Source: Skeletonema tropicum (Eukaryota > Bacillariophyta > Thalassiosirophyceae > Thalassiosirales > Thalassiosiraceae). Taken from it: a stretch of DNA of 64,000 bases. Positions 1 through 10,965 of this stretch are shown in pieces. Position numbers and translations under genes: made by a program. How positions within the stretch are numbered: the first letter of the stretch is position 1; each line of letters opens with the position of its first letter. The notes beneath the pieces are model-generated. The model worked only from the letters and a program-made list of their open reading frames with translations, had not been told where the DNA came from and searched no databases. The stretch lies in assembly GCA_037178625.1 (NCBI GenBank), contig CM074140.1, positions 806,001 to 870,000 on the forward strand. The letters run 5' to 3'.

Positions 1-2900
1 GGGCAGCCCACACTGGACCTCTCATATCACCTACGAAGCTGTAGCATCGCTTTTACTTTGAGCTACACAATCCGTCTGAGCAGCGCTAATGTGCTTGTAT
101 GGTACCACCACCGACCATAATGGACCACTAGAAGCGGCTCATGCGCATATTGACGACGATAGATATGATGTGGTAGAATGCAGTGCTGCTGGGCAGCCCA
201 CACTGGACCTCTCATATCACCTATATACGAAGCGGTAGCATTTCTGTGATTTACAAAATCCGTCTGAGCAGCGCTAATGTGCTTGTATGGTACCACCACC
301 GACTATAATGGACCGTTAGAAGCGGCTCATGCGCATATTGACGACGATAGATATGATGTGGTAGAATGTGGTGCTGCTGGTCGGCCCACACTGGACCTCT
401 CATATCACCTACGAAGCTGTAGCATCGCTTTTACTTTGAGCTACACAATCCGTCTGAGCAGCGCTAATGTGCTTGTATGGTACCACCACCGACTATAATG
501 GACCACTAAGAAGCGGCTCATGCGCATATTGACGACGATAGATACGATGTGGTAGAATGTGGTGCTGCTGGCCAGCCCACACTGGACCTCTCATATCACC
601 TACGAAGCTGTAGCATCGCTTTTACTTTGAGCTACACAATCCGTCTGAGCAGCGCTAATGTGCTTGTATGGTACCACCACCGACTATAATGGATCACTAA
701 GAAGCGGCTCATGCGCATATTGACGACGATAGATATGATGTGGTAGAATGCAGTACTGCTGGTCAGCCCACACTGAACCTCTCATATCACCTACGAAGCT
801 GTAGCATCGCTTTTACTTTGAGCTACACAATCCGTCTGAGCAGCGCTAATGTGCTTGTATGGTACCACCACCGACTATAATGGACCACTAAGAAGCGGCT
901 CATGCGCATATTGACGACGATAGATATGATGTGGTAGATTGCAGTGCTGCTGGCCAGCCCACACTGGACCTCTCATATCACCTACGAAGCTGTAGCATCG
1001 CTTTTACTTTGAGCTACACAATCCGTCTGAGCAGCGCTAATGTGCTTGTATGGTACCACCACCGACTATAATGGACCACTAAGAAGCGGCTCATGCGCAT
1101 ATTGACGACGATAGATATGATGTGGTAGATTGTGGTGCTGCTGGCCAGCCCACACTGGACCTCTCATATCACCTACGAAGCTGTAGCATCGCTTTTACTT
1201 TGAGCTACACAATCCGTCTGAGCAGCGCTAATGTGCTTGTATGGTACCACCACCGACTATAATGGATCACTAGAAGCGGCTCATGCGCATATTGACGACG
1301 ATAGATATGATGTGGTAGAATGCAGTGCTGCTGGGCAGCCCACACTGAACCTCTCATATCACCTACGAAGCTGTAGCATCGCTTTTACTTTGAGCTACAC
1401 AATCCGTCTGAGCAGCGCTAATGTGCTTGTATGGTACCACCACCGACTATAATGGATCACTAGAAGCGGCTCATGCGCATATTGACGACGATAGATATGA
1501 TGCGGTAGATTGCAATGCTGCTGGCCAGCCCACACTGGACCTCTCATATCACCTACGAAGCTGTAGCATCGCTTTTACTTTGAGCTACACAATCCGTCTG
1601 AGCAGCGCTAATGTGCTTGTATGGTACCACCACCGACTATAATGGACCACTAGAAGCGGCTCATGCGCATATTGACGACGATAGATATGATGTGGTAGAA
1701 TGCGTACTGCTGGCCAGCCCACACTGGACCTCTCATATCACCTACGAAGCTGTAGCATTTCTGTGATTTACAAAATCCGTCTGAGCAGCGCTAATGTGCT
1801 TGTATGGTACCACCACCGACTATAATGGACCACTAGAAGCGGCTCATGCGCATATTGACGACGATAGATATGATGTGGTAGAATGTGGTGCTGCTGGTCG
1901 GCCCACACTGGACCTCTCATATCACCTACGAAGCTGTAGCATCGCTTTTACTTTGAGCTACACAATCCGTCTGAGCAGCGCTAATGTGCTTGTATGGTAC
2001 CACCACCGACTATAATGGACCACTAGAAGCGGCTCATGCGCATATTGACGACGATAGATATGATGTGGTAGAATGTGGTGCTGCTGGCCAGCCCACACTG
2101 GACCTCTCATATCACCTACGAAGCTGTAGCATCGCTTTTACTTTGAGCTACACAATCCGTCTGAGCAGCGCTAATGTGCTTGTATGGTACCACCACCGAC
2201 TATAATGGATCACTAGAAGCGGCTCATGCGCATATTGACGACGATAGATATGATGTGGTAGAATGCAGTGCTGCTGGGCAGCCCACACTGGACCTCTCAT
2301 ATCACCTACGAAGCTGTAGCATCGCTTTTACTTTGAGCTACACAATCCGTCTGAGCAGCGCTAATATGCTTGTATGGTATCACCACCGACCATAATGGAT
2401 CACTAGAAGCGGCTCATGCGCATATTGACGACGATAGATATGATGTGGTAGAATGTGGTGCTGCTGGGCAGCCCACACTGGACCTCTCATATCACCTACA
2501 AGCTGTAGCATCGCTTTTACTTTTAGTCTGAGAAGCGCTAATGTGCTTGTATGGTATCACCACCGACTTTAGTTAACCTCTAGGAGCTGCTCATGCGCAT
2601 ATGTATTGGTATTGACGACGATAGATATGATGTGGTAGAATACAGTGCTGCTGGTCAGCCCACACTTGACCTCTCATATTACCTACGAAGCTGTAGCATC
2701 GCTTTGACTAACACAATCCGTCTGAGCAGCGCTAAGTTGCCGTTCTCATATCGCAACCGATTATAATGGACCACTAGAAGCGGCTCATGCGCATAAGTAT
2801 TGGTATTGACGACGATAGATATGATGTGGTAGAATGTTATGCTGCTGGGCAGCCCATAATAGACCTTTCATATCACCTACGAAGCTGTAGCGCTGCTTTT
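1..2900. repeat. ~190-bp tandem satellite array (left end outside window)
   Basis: About 14 head-to-tail copies of a 183-191 bp unit. A shared anchor (GTGCTTGTATGGTACCACCA or a close variant) recurs near 91, 279, 469, 660, 851, 1042, 1233, 1423, 1613, 1796, 1986, 2176, 2366 and 2540. The units are very similar up to about 2400 and then decay, so the right array edge is at about 2700-2900. Each unit contains a 73-codon open frame, but 190 is not a multiple of three, so the frame shifts from unit to unit and the frames overlap. I judge these frames to be by-products of the repeat. Two units (near 238 and 1757) carry a distinct version in which AGCATTTCTGTGATTTAC replaces the usual segment. The array continues beyond the left edge. 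Confidence 0.95.
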
Positions 2901-3502
2901 GGTAACTTTTTGCGAAATTTCAAATCAACGTACCTTGTCTTCTTTTATGTTTTTTATGAATTGCCAATGTCATTGGTTCTTTGCATGTACTTTGATAATC
3001 CTCAAGATTTCAACCTTAACTTCTCTGTTGACTGCAAAGATGTGGGATTACCATATGAAGCGTTCTGTCGTGTCACGAAAAATACCAAATCGTAGCCTAA
3101 ACTAACTTGATCTCCATGTATTCTGCATCGCTGCTAGGAGTAATTAAGTACTTACTTCCCACTCTTAAGTATTCGCCCCTAGAGGGCTAATCAGACGTAC
3201 TTTAAAATCTCTGTTATTATCTAATCTAAGAAATATATGTAACATAAATTTTACATTATCTAATCTTGTTATTATCTAATCTAATAAATATAAATAAATT
3301 GTGGTACGTGTTTGTCACATTTCGTCAAAACCCACTGTGATAACCTAAACTTTTTTCGTTTTAGTAGTTCAGGAGTAGATCCACATCCTGAATAACAACG
3401 GATCATCTTCATAAATACAGGCCACCATACTGAAAATCTGAAAGGGATAAAACCATTTCCTTTCAGATTTTTTGCCCTTCAGGTTTGCATTCGCTACGTT
3501 TT

Positions 3503-3703
3503 AGCAAGCAAGTTAGAACCGCTTCGTACGACTCCATTCTCGTTCCAAGGCCAACATAGCATAAGTAGTGCAAAACAGACGAACAACATATATAGATATT
3601 TAGTTGGAGCCGTTTCGTGCGTTTTATTTCACATACATTTCCGAATAGCAAGCAAGTTAGAACCGCTTCGACAACTCCTTCTCATTCCATGGCCAACATA
3701 GCC
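3503..3703. repeat. Pair of ~60-bp imperfect direct repeats
   Basis: A segment starting AGCAAGCAAGTTAGAACCGC at about 3503 and ending near GGCCAACATAGC (3561) recurs at about 3646-3703 with a few substitutions and small gaps. The stretch between them (GAGCCGTTTCGTG...TTATTTCACATACATTTCCG) has a further weak copy near 4259-4308. This suggests fragments of one repeat family rather than a functional site. Confidence 0.7.
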
Positions 3704-3759
3704 TCTTGAGGGCCCACCAGACGTACTGTCCATTTGTAATGAATTTGCAAGTACCTATT

Positions 3760-3899
3760 TTGTGCGACGCTTAACTTTTTTTCTGGTGGGAGTTTCAGCT
3801 CCGTCTTTATATCGTCGCGCTCGTCAGTTCTCTCTCCGCGCGACTATCTGACCGCCGTTTGTGATTATGTGGGTAGCAAAAGTGCTAAGCGTCGCACAA
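3760..3899. mobile_element. Possible MITE-like element with 14-bp inverted ends
   Basis: TTGTGCGACGCTTA at 3760-3773 is perfectly inverted as TAAGCGTCGCACAA at 3886-3899, and the match continues imperfectly inward (ACTTTTT against AAAAGTG). The enclosed 140 bp has no coding frame. Small non-autonomous DNA transposons have this shape. A target-site duplication is not clear: the flanks are TATT on the left and TTAA on the right. Confidence is therefore limited. Confidence 0.45.
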
Positions 3900-4318
3900 T
3901 TAAGCAACCTCGTCCAACTTGCTCCAACTTGAAGTTTTTGGAGTTGAGATAAAAACCAGTACCGTTTCTTTTTGAACTGATTCCTACGTCCATGCGGTAC
4001 TCAATTGCCATCAACCATCAAAAATGGACCCATACCATGGTGAAAAATGGCTTCCTACGACCCTCAATCACACAGTAACTAGAAGGGTTTTGACCTTACT
4101 TGCAGTGGTAATCTTCATCCCTTGGCCATTAGGATCTTATCGATACCTTATTCGCCACCATAGGCCCGATATTCAAATTCGACTTGCAAACTGAACTCAA
4201 ATGAGCAGTACTTTAAAATTTCTGTTACACAACATGGTACTTCAATACATATTTATCAGAGCCGTTTACCGTGTTTAGTATAGCGTTCTTATTTCACACC
4301 ATTTCCGTGTGGGCTAGC

Positions 4319-4340
4319 GGACCAGCAGCCGAGCTGGTCC
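4319..4340. other. Perfect 7-bp hairpin
   Basis: GGACCAG (4319-4325) pairs with CTGGTCC (4334-4340) across an 8-base loop, flanked by CTAG on both sides. It lies in gene-free DNA with no gene ending nearby, so I do not call it a terminator. Confidence 0.4.
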
Positions 4341-4765
4341 GGTCTAGTTATTACTTTTAGATACTTACCATGTATTGCATTTTGATGACCCTTAATTTGA
4401 GCTTAGACGGGACTCACAAGGCACGTCTCGACATTTTCGGATACATCTCGACAGGTTTTAATACCGCAGAATTACTTAACACATCAAGTGCATCATGTCG
4501 TCGCGTTGCCACGTCACTGTCCTGCCTGCACAGAGCATTCTTGAGCAATGAAGAGGAATGAAGAATAAACTAAAAAGCGAACAACAGTCTTTCATAATGT
4601 AGAGAAGATTATCGTCGTAGACGATACAATATCGATATCTCCAATTAGCTTTCCTTTACCACTTCCCGCGAACTTGTTAGTCCATTCGTTGGGAAAGACG
4701 TGTAATGCCCGAAGGCCAAGTTACCATACACACACCAATTGCCTCACAGAACAGGTCTATATACG

Positions 4766-7700
4766 ATGCATCTATTCACTCTCTTATCGGCTGCTTTCTC
4801 AGCATCAATAATAGTCAACAGTGCTGATGCAAAGACATCACCATCGGCCTTTCAGTTTCTCACTACACAAAGACAAAGAACGTCGCTGCAACGTCGCGGT
4901 CTGCACTACGCTGATTCTTCATCGTCTTCTCGGCCATTCCCATCGGTGCCACTGCCTTTCGAGTCGGTGACAATCGCTTCAAGAAGTGCTGCTGCCGGTG
5001 TTACTAGGCTGCACGCATCAATTAACAATGATGTCGAGATCGATAATAGCAGTAATCAAATTAATGGCAACAACTTGAATGAAGAATACGAGGAGAATAA
5101 TGAAGATGAAGAATCTAGTAACAACAACCGCAATGATGATAATGACGACAGCTACATCTCCAAAAAGTACACCAACCCACAACAAACATCCTGGGCCTAC
5201 TCTGGACTTACCAATGCATGGGGCTACTCGGCTCGCCTAGTCACAAAACGTGAACGTCGTCGATATGAACGACGAAGAATTCGACACCGTAGAAAAGTGG
5301 AGGCAAAGAGTTACAGCAATGATGGGAATACAAGTGGTAAGAGTGAGATGAGTAGTGGCGGTAATAATAATAATAAGCGACGACTCAATAATTGGGTGAG
5401 TCGAATGGTAGAAGATGATGTTGTCATTATTGGAGCGGGAGATGCCTTTGTGGGGAATGTCAAAAAGAAGAAGAAGGAGGATGCAGATAATGCAGCAATA
5501 AAAAATGATGATGATACTACCAAGTTTGACGATGATGAAATGGACGAGGATGGATATTGGAATATGCTTGGTAAGAAGAAACGATCACTACTCAAACGAT
5601 TGCTTCGTATTCCGTACCGTGCCCTGTTTGGTGAATATCGCACTGTTGAGCCAGGCACGCTTATACTTGTAAGGCACGGAGAAAGTGAGTGGAACGCTAA
5701 TAAGACATTCACTGGATGGGCTAATCCAGATTTGTCGCCCCAGGGCTATCGAGAGGTGGAGCATGCGGCACGATTGCTATTGGAGGGTGGATACAAGGTC
5801 GATGTGGTGTTTACATCACGCTTGAAACGTGCCATTCGATCCTCATGGATATTATTACGGGAATTGAATGAGGTGCATTTACCTGTATTCAAATCGTGGC
5901 GATTAAATGAACGGATGTACGGTGCATTGACTGGATTAAGTAAAACAGAAACGGCCGAACGGTTGGGACCAAAGTTGGTGCAGGAGTGGCGAGGATCTCT
6001 GAAATCACGTCCGCCACCGTTAACTCCCGCTGATAAGTATTATCCTGGACGCGATAGGAGTCATGCAGATTTGACTCCGGAGCAGATTCCATTGACTGAG
6101 AGTTTGCTGGATTGTATGGACCGGACGAAGAAGATTTGGGTGGACAAGATTTCGTACGAGTTGGCCTGCGGGAAAAATGTTATGGTAGTAGCTCATGCCA
6201 ACACTCTTCGTGGTTTAGTAAAGATTATTGATGATATTGGTGATGAAGAAATTCAAAGTATTGCGATTCCGACAGGTATTCCTATCGTCTACAAATTCAA
6301 CAAGAATCTTGATCCAATTCCACCGACTCATGATCAAAAGAATGTTGTGCAAATGCATATGAATGGCTGTTTTCTTGAGAAGCCGGGACTGCTGAAGCAG
6401 GCAATCAAACGTGAAGAGGAGTGGAATAACAACGTTCCCGACTACAGCAAGGTTATGGAGCGCACCAACTATGGCTTGAACCCTTTGCAAAGTTCTTTGT
6501 CGAAATTAGAAGCAGAACGGAAGGTTCAGGCTTGGGCACAGCAGTTTGTAGATGAGTCTGACGAGGAAGACGACGGAACTGATGGAAAGTTAACGCTGGT
6601 GGATATGGACAAGGTCTGGGAAGAAGGCATGGCGGATGTTGAAGAAGGAGAATATTTTGATCCTGACCGTCCAAAGTTTGAAGCTGAGCCCAATAACGAA
6701 GAAGGTGCCGCAATAGAAGATGACGTAGATGCAACTGTGGTGAACATGTACAGTAACAGTCCATGCATTAATATTGACCCTCTTCCCGCTGCTCGAAAGG
6801 TCCCGGGTATCGGTGACGTGCCGATCCAGAGAAGCTCGTCTGTTATTGTGATGATCAGGCACGGGAAAACTGAGAATAATAAACTTGGTAAGAATCCATG
6901 GACACTGTCATGCAACATCACTTTGTATACGTTCATTCACTCATCTTTGGCAAATGTTCTTTGTATTTTGCTGTTTAGGTCTATTCACTGGATGGGACGA
7001 TGTACCTCTCGCTATAGAGGGGGTTGAAGAGGCGAAAGCAGCGGGGAAACTACTAAAAGACCACGGGTTTGAATTTGATGCTGTGTATACATCATGGTTG
7101 AGTAGGGCGATTGAGACTGCTTGGCTTGTGATGGACAGTATGGATTGTTTGTGGCTTCCGATTATCAAGAGTTGGCGTAAGTACCTCACGTGAAAGATGT
7201 CAAATTCCTTTCTTTCGGCGTAAATCTCATGTATGCAACTATGTTCGATGTATTCTCTTGTTGACTGCCAGGTCTGAATGAGAGAATGTATGGAGAACTG
7301 ACAGGACTGTCCAAGGCCATGGTCAAGCAACGTCACGGTGACAAACAATTCATGGATTGGCGACGTGGGTACGCCGTAAGACCTCCACCATGCTCATCGT
7401 TTTCTCCTCAGTATCCTGGCAACGACCAGCGGTATACAAAGTACCTCAAAGATCTTCGCTTTTCGGTTAGTGAGTCTTTAATCCGATCAATTGAAAAGAA
7501 GGAAATTTCTATCCATAGAAAACTCCCGAAGGCAGAGTCATTGAAGGACTGCATGGACAGGACCATTCCATATTTTACAGAGACAATTATGCCTGAAAGC
7601 GTTGAGAAAGGCAAGCGAGTCTTAATCTCAAGCAGCGAGAACGCAATCCGTGGATTGTTAATGCACTTGTGTGAAATTCCAGAGGACAAAATCAGTGGAC

Positions 7701-7957
7701 TTGAGATTCCCAATGGTCTACCTTTGATTTATGATCTGAACTCCAAGTGCATCAAGCTACTTGACGATGGGTCAGGTGAAGATCCTCTTGAAAAATACAA
7801 CTTTGGTACGTCTGCGCCGTATTTGTTCCGGCCGTGCACTCTGCCTGATGGATCTCTTCAGGAAGAGTGTGATATCAACTTTATGTCTGACGGAGCCGTT
7901 CTTACCGAGAGGGAAAGCGACATCATTGCGAATATCCGTATGCCGGCAAAAGTATAG
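4766..7957 (+). CDS. Double-domain phosphoglycerate-mutase-like protein, probably plastid-targeted
   Basis: Spliced gene with exons 4766-6887, 6979-7176 and 7272-7957 (introns of 91 and 95 nt, all GT-AG), giving 1001 residues. It holds two histidine-phosphatase/phosphoglycerate mutase domains in tandem. Domain 1 (from about residue 300) has the phosphohistidine motif [28 protein letters not shown] and a second catalytic histidine in [10 protein letters not shown] (about residue 476). Domain 2 (from about residue 698) keeps [15 protein letters not shown] and [10 protein letters not shown] but reads [10 protein letters not shown] where the second histidine should be. The N-terminal 35 residues are a hydrophobic signal peptide followed by PSAFQF, which resembles the junction of diatom plastid presequences. 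A long acidic, Asn-rich linker precedes domain 1. I chose the ATG at 4766 over 4739 because it places the signal peptide at the N-terminus. Domain 1 may interconvert 2- and 3-phosphoglycerate; domain 2 may not be catalytic. Confidence 0.85.
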
Positions 7958-8017
7958 AAATAGGAAATGGTAGATATGATAGTTTAGATTGTAAAAACAA
8001 GTTATTAGCAACCATAC

Positions 8018-10480
8018 TTATTCGGATTCACAATCTTCAGTTGTGTTAGAGAAACTTGATAATTTTCTTTCTAGCAACGCAGCTGCCGCATCAACCATTT
8101 GCGAGGTTAGCAAACGAAAGATATGAGTGGTCTGCCTTGTAGTGATGAAACACTCCAAGTCACTTTGGTTACTAACAGATGATCCAATAGCTTGAATAGG
8201 GTAGGGGAGTCTATGCTCCCAGAGAAACTCATAACGATGCAATTTTCTCACTGACTTTGGATCCAATGGCGGTGAAGGGATAGACAAATCTTTCAACTTG
8301 TCAGTGAGATTATCAATCGAAGATTGAAGTTCAGCAATCTTAGAAGTGAACTCTGAGCGCGATTGTTCTCTGTCGTCAATTTCGGCCTTGATCGAATTTA
8401 AGCGTTCAGCAGTTGATTCATTAGATATGCAACCTTCGTTGGGTAGATCAACATTGACATCATCTCCATCTCCATCGTTGCCAATATCAGAGTCACTTGG
8501 CGTAATTGTTGCATCGTCGTGTACCTGCTCATTGTTCTCGGGCATATCCTCTTCTTGGTTGTTGTTCTCGAATTCCAGCAACTTCTGGCGTAGATCACTC
8601 ACAACATGTGTAAGCTTGTCTCTCTCAGATGAAATATGCATCATTTCTTCAGTCTTGTTCTCAATTTCAGTAGTCAGCAAAGACTTTTGCTTGTCATGTT
8701 CGTTTATTGCTTCATTAGTTCCAGTTGATTGATTCCGTTGCCGTTGGAACAGTATTAAACGGCAAGCTTGCGTCCCCACTGCAAGTATCGTAACGTCGTG
8801 GTACCTCATGACATGAACTGCCGTCACACAGTCTTCAAACCCCTCTTTATCCGCATCATATAGCCCATCAACCACCACAACGGGCCCTTGAAACGAATTG
8901 CCTTCCACCGCCGAAGCAGTGGATGGACCTCCATCGTAGAATAGGAATGCCAATCCACACAACGATCCGGCAAGCAGGAACACATTATTATTATCACACG
9001 AGTGTTCCTCCTCTTCTTTCAATGGGCCACGATCGCTCATTTGTTTCGAGTTTTTGGTATTCTTACTACAATGAAAATCGAGGGTAGCCACGGGACCATC
9101 CACAATAAAAGTCGAGTATTGTAACTTTGCTATCCGAATCAAGTTCTTCGAATCCAATGTGCACTCGATAGTGTATGTAAGAATACGAATGACACCATCA
9201 TAACATGCAACTGCCAGTCGATTGACTTTATCCGCTATTGTTGCGTTTGTAACCGATGAAGATGATGATGGCGAGGACAACTTCTTCATCTCTACGTGGC
9301 TGTCCGAGACGCAAGTATCAATTGCCATAATGTTTGTTTCAAACATCAATGGTTTATCATCCACACTACTTTCCTCCGAAGAAAGGTTGTGATATTCGCT
9401 ACTGTTCTTCTCTGATGTACTAGTCGAGATTATATTTGATGGGTCAATCGTTTCAAAGCAGAGTGTTGGTTGAAAGCATTGAGAATTTTGTACTGTCATC
9501 GTGGTTGCTGATTCTTCCGCATTCTCTTCTTTTTGGAATAATCGTTCCTTCAAGGCTTGCATCGTTGCGACAAAGAAATGCAATTTGTTATCATCCCCAG
9601 AAACAAAGATACCAATTATTGGTATTATATGACCATCTTCCGATTTCTTCGATGACGAATGAACATGCGTTACATGAACTGATATTGGACAAAAGTCAAG
9701 ATTAATTCGCTCCGCTTTCGTTGCTGTTGTTGTTTCATCAATCTGACCCTTATTTCCTTCTGTTGAGAAATGATGATGATACTTGATCATCAAAGCATAC
9801 TTTGACGATGATGTGATAATTCCTTGATCTCCACTATTAGAAGTATAATGCTTCTTATTATCACTCATCATTTCTCCACCAGTATTAGACCCATCACCTC
9901 CAGTAGTAGTAGCAACTTGCTCCTTAGTATTATTGTTCGTATTCGTCGCAGACGTGGCATTCGTAGTCACAGATCGACTCCCACTTCCACTCTGATGAGT
10001 TCCTCCCAAACTATTGAAATGAGTGTCCACAGTTGCTTGGTCATCTTGACTGCTATTACTGCTGCTACTATGATGATGTTGTGTAGGGTTGGTAATCGTT
10101 TCTTTGATGGCAAATGCTCTTATTGAAATGTTGTCCCGTTGCAATGAAGAGTGAGCGGAGCAAATTGTGGTTGTAGTAGTGGTAGCCGAAAATGATGGCT
10201 CCTCTATATTGGTATGTTTCTCCCGTTTTGATTTTGGTATCAGCCGTTCCACTGACAATGTATATCCCTTATTGTTCTTACTTCTTGTATTCTTTGACGG
10301 TGGTATATCTTCTTGTGCATTAGACGAAGTAGTTTGAAGTGTCAACGAATGTCGTTCAGATGCAAACTGATAGTATACTCCATCAGTTGTAGCGTCGTTG
10401 TTACTGTTATTACTAGACGAGTGAAAGATACTGCTGGGAGATGGTAGCTCGGAGCAAAACACTTCCTTGCATGAAATCAT
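8018..10480 (-). CDS. Kaptin-like beta-propeller protein with coiled-coil insert
   Basis: Single-exon 820-residue protein. The first 200 residues are low complexity (Ser/Thr/Asn). Propeller-like segments follow: VACYDGVIRILTY, VDGPVATLDFH (about residue 465), VFLLAGSLCGLAFLFYDGG, CVTAVHVMRYHDVTILAVG, and a C-terminal FLWEHRLPYPIQAIGSS with TTRQTTHIFRLL. The order and wording of these pieces resemble Kaptin, a KICSTOR subunit that in animals links nutrient state to TORC1. Two acidic coiled-coil stretches (about residues 593-640 and 693-730) are inserted before the last propeller segment. The stop codon lies only about 60 bp from the end of the convergent mutase gene. The family call rests on motif similarity by eye; a generic WD40-like propeller is the alternative. 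Confidence 0.55.
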   Translation of the reverse strand: MISCKEVFCSELPSPSSIFHSSSNNSNNDATTDGVYYQFASERHSLTLQTTSSNAQEDIPPSKNTRSKNNKGYTLSVERLIPKSKREKHTNIEEPSFSATTTTTTICSAHSSLQRDNISIRAFAIKETITNPTQHHHSSSSNSSQDDQATVDTHFNSLGGTHQSGSGSRSVTTNATSATNTNNNTKEQVATTTGGDGSNTGGEMMSDNKKHYTSNSGDQGIITSSSKYALMIKYHHHFSTEGNKGQIDETTTATKAERINLDFCPISVHVTHVHSSSKKSEDGHIIPIIGIFVSGDDNKLHFFVATMQALKERLFQKEENAEESATTMTVQNSQCFQPTLCFETIDPSNIISTSTSEKNSSEYHNLSSEESSVDDKPLMFETNIMAIDTCVSDSHVEMKKLSSPSSSSSVTNATIADKVNRLAVACYDGVIRILTYTIECTLDSKNLIRIAKLQYSTFIVDGPVATLDFHCSKNTKNSKQMSDRGPLKEEEEHSCDNNNVFLLAGSLCGLAFLFYDGGPSTASAVEGNSFQGPVVVVDGLYDADKEGFEDCVTAVHVMRYHDVTILAVGTQACRLILFQRQRNQSTGTNEAINEHDKQKSLLTTEIENKTEEMMHISSERDKLTHVVSDLRQKLLEFENNNQEEDMPENNEQVHDDATITPSDSDIGNDGDGDDVNVDLPNEGCISNESTAERLNSIKAEIDDREQSRSEFTSKIAELQSSIDNLTDKLKDLSIPSPPLDPKSVRKLHRYEFLWEHRLPYPIQAIGSSVSNQSDLECFITTRQTTHIFRLLTSQMVDAAAALLERKLSSFSNTTEDCESE

Positions 10481-10965
10481 CTTGCTGTGCGAGATGATGA
10501 TGATGGAGATCTTTTGATTGTGATGGTGTTGATAATGATACGTGTCTCAAATGTCAAATTTATTTCGACTTTTGGCTGCCGCTGGTGGCGTTAAACTGAT
10601 GAAGTATGTGAGGCGTACGACAATAATATGGAATCGTGGCACCAGTTCAGCTATGTGGCTGGGCTCGATACTACTTATTATTATGTAGCCGCAGATTCAT
10701 ACCATTTTTGATTTTTGCAGCTTTGGTGCTTTTCGTCTGCTTTTCGTATGTGTTTGTGCCGAAAAATAGCAGGATTGCAACGTCGGAATCAATAGTTCTA
10801 CAGAATTGCTTTTTGAGCGCGTCAGTGATTGTAGTGCTATTGTATCATCGCACTTTGTATCGATTTTGTAGGTACAAATACATAGCGTACAGTGCGTATC
10901 TTCGATCTTTTTCGGAGACTTTTTCCCTCATCCATATTTTGAGGAACAAAAGGGAACAAAGCACC
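10481..10965. promoter_or_regulatory. Divergent intergenic region
   Basis: This stretch lies between two divergently transcribed genes and so should hold both promoters. The downstream frame stays open through 10636-10965 and would add about 110 residues with hydrophobic stretches. I treat that as 5' UTR or chance, because the ATG at 10966 starts a typical mitochondrial presequence. No clear TATA box or other motif was recognised. Confidence 0.4.

Larger units (their letters stand above)
2901..4738. other. Gene-free, AT-rich stretch with decayed repeats
   Basis: No convincing gene is seen; the open frames here are short (62-102 codons) and show no recognisable family. The stretch contains imperfect direct repeats (3503-3703), a possible small inverted-repeat element (3760-3899), a hairpin (4319-4340) and recurring fragments such as CAGACGTACT (near 3192 and 3719) and AGTACTTTAAAAT-type strings (near 3197 and 4207). 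It reads like old, fragmented repetitive DNA between the satellite and the first gene. Confidence 0.6.

Noticed and set aside
277..2395. Series of 73-codon open frames starting MCLYGTTTDYNG
   Set aside because: They recur with the satellite period, overlap each other, and the ~190-bp unit is not a multiple of three. They are by-products of the repeat.
1..2900. CRISPR array
   Set aside because: The whole unit repeats without unique spacers, and the genome is eukaryotic.
4319..4340. Hairpin as a transcription terminator
   Set aside because: No gene ends nearby, there is no T-run after it, and intrinsic terminators are not expected in a nuclear genome.
10636..10965. N-terminal extension of the mitochondrial-type protein with hydrophobic segments
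   Set aside because: The internal ATG at 10966 starts a typical presequence in good context. The extension would bury it, and overlaps the divergent promoter region.
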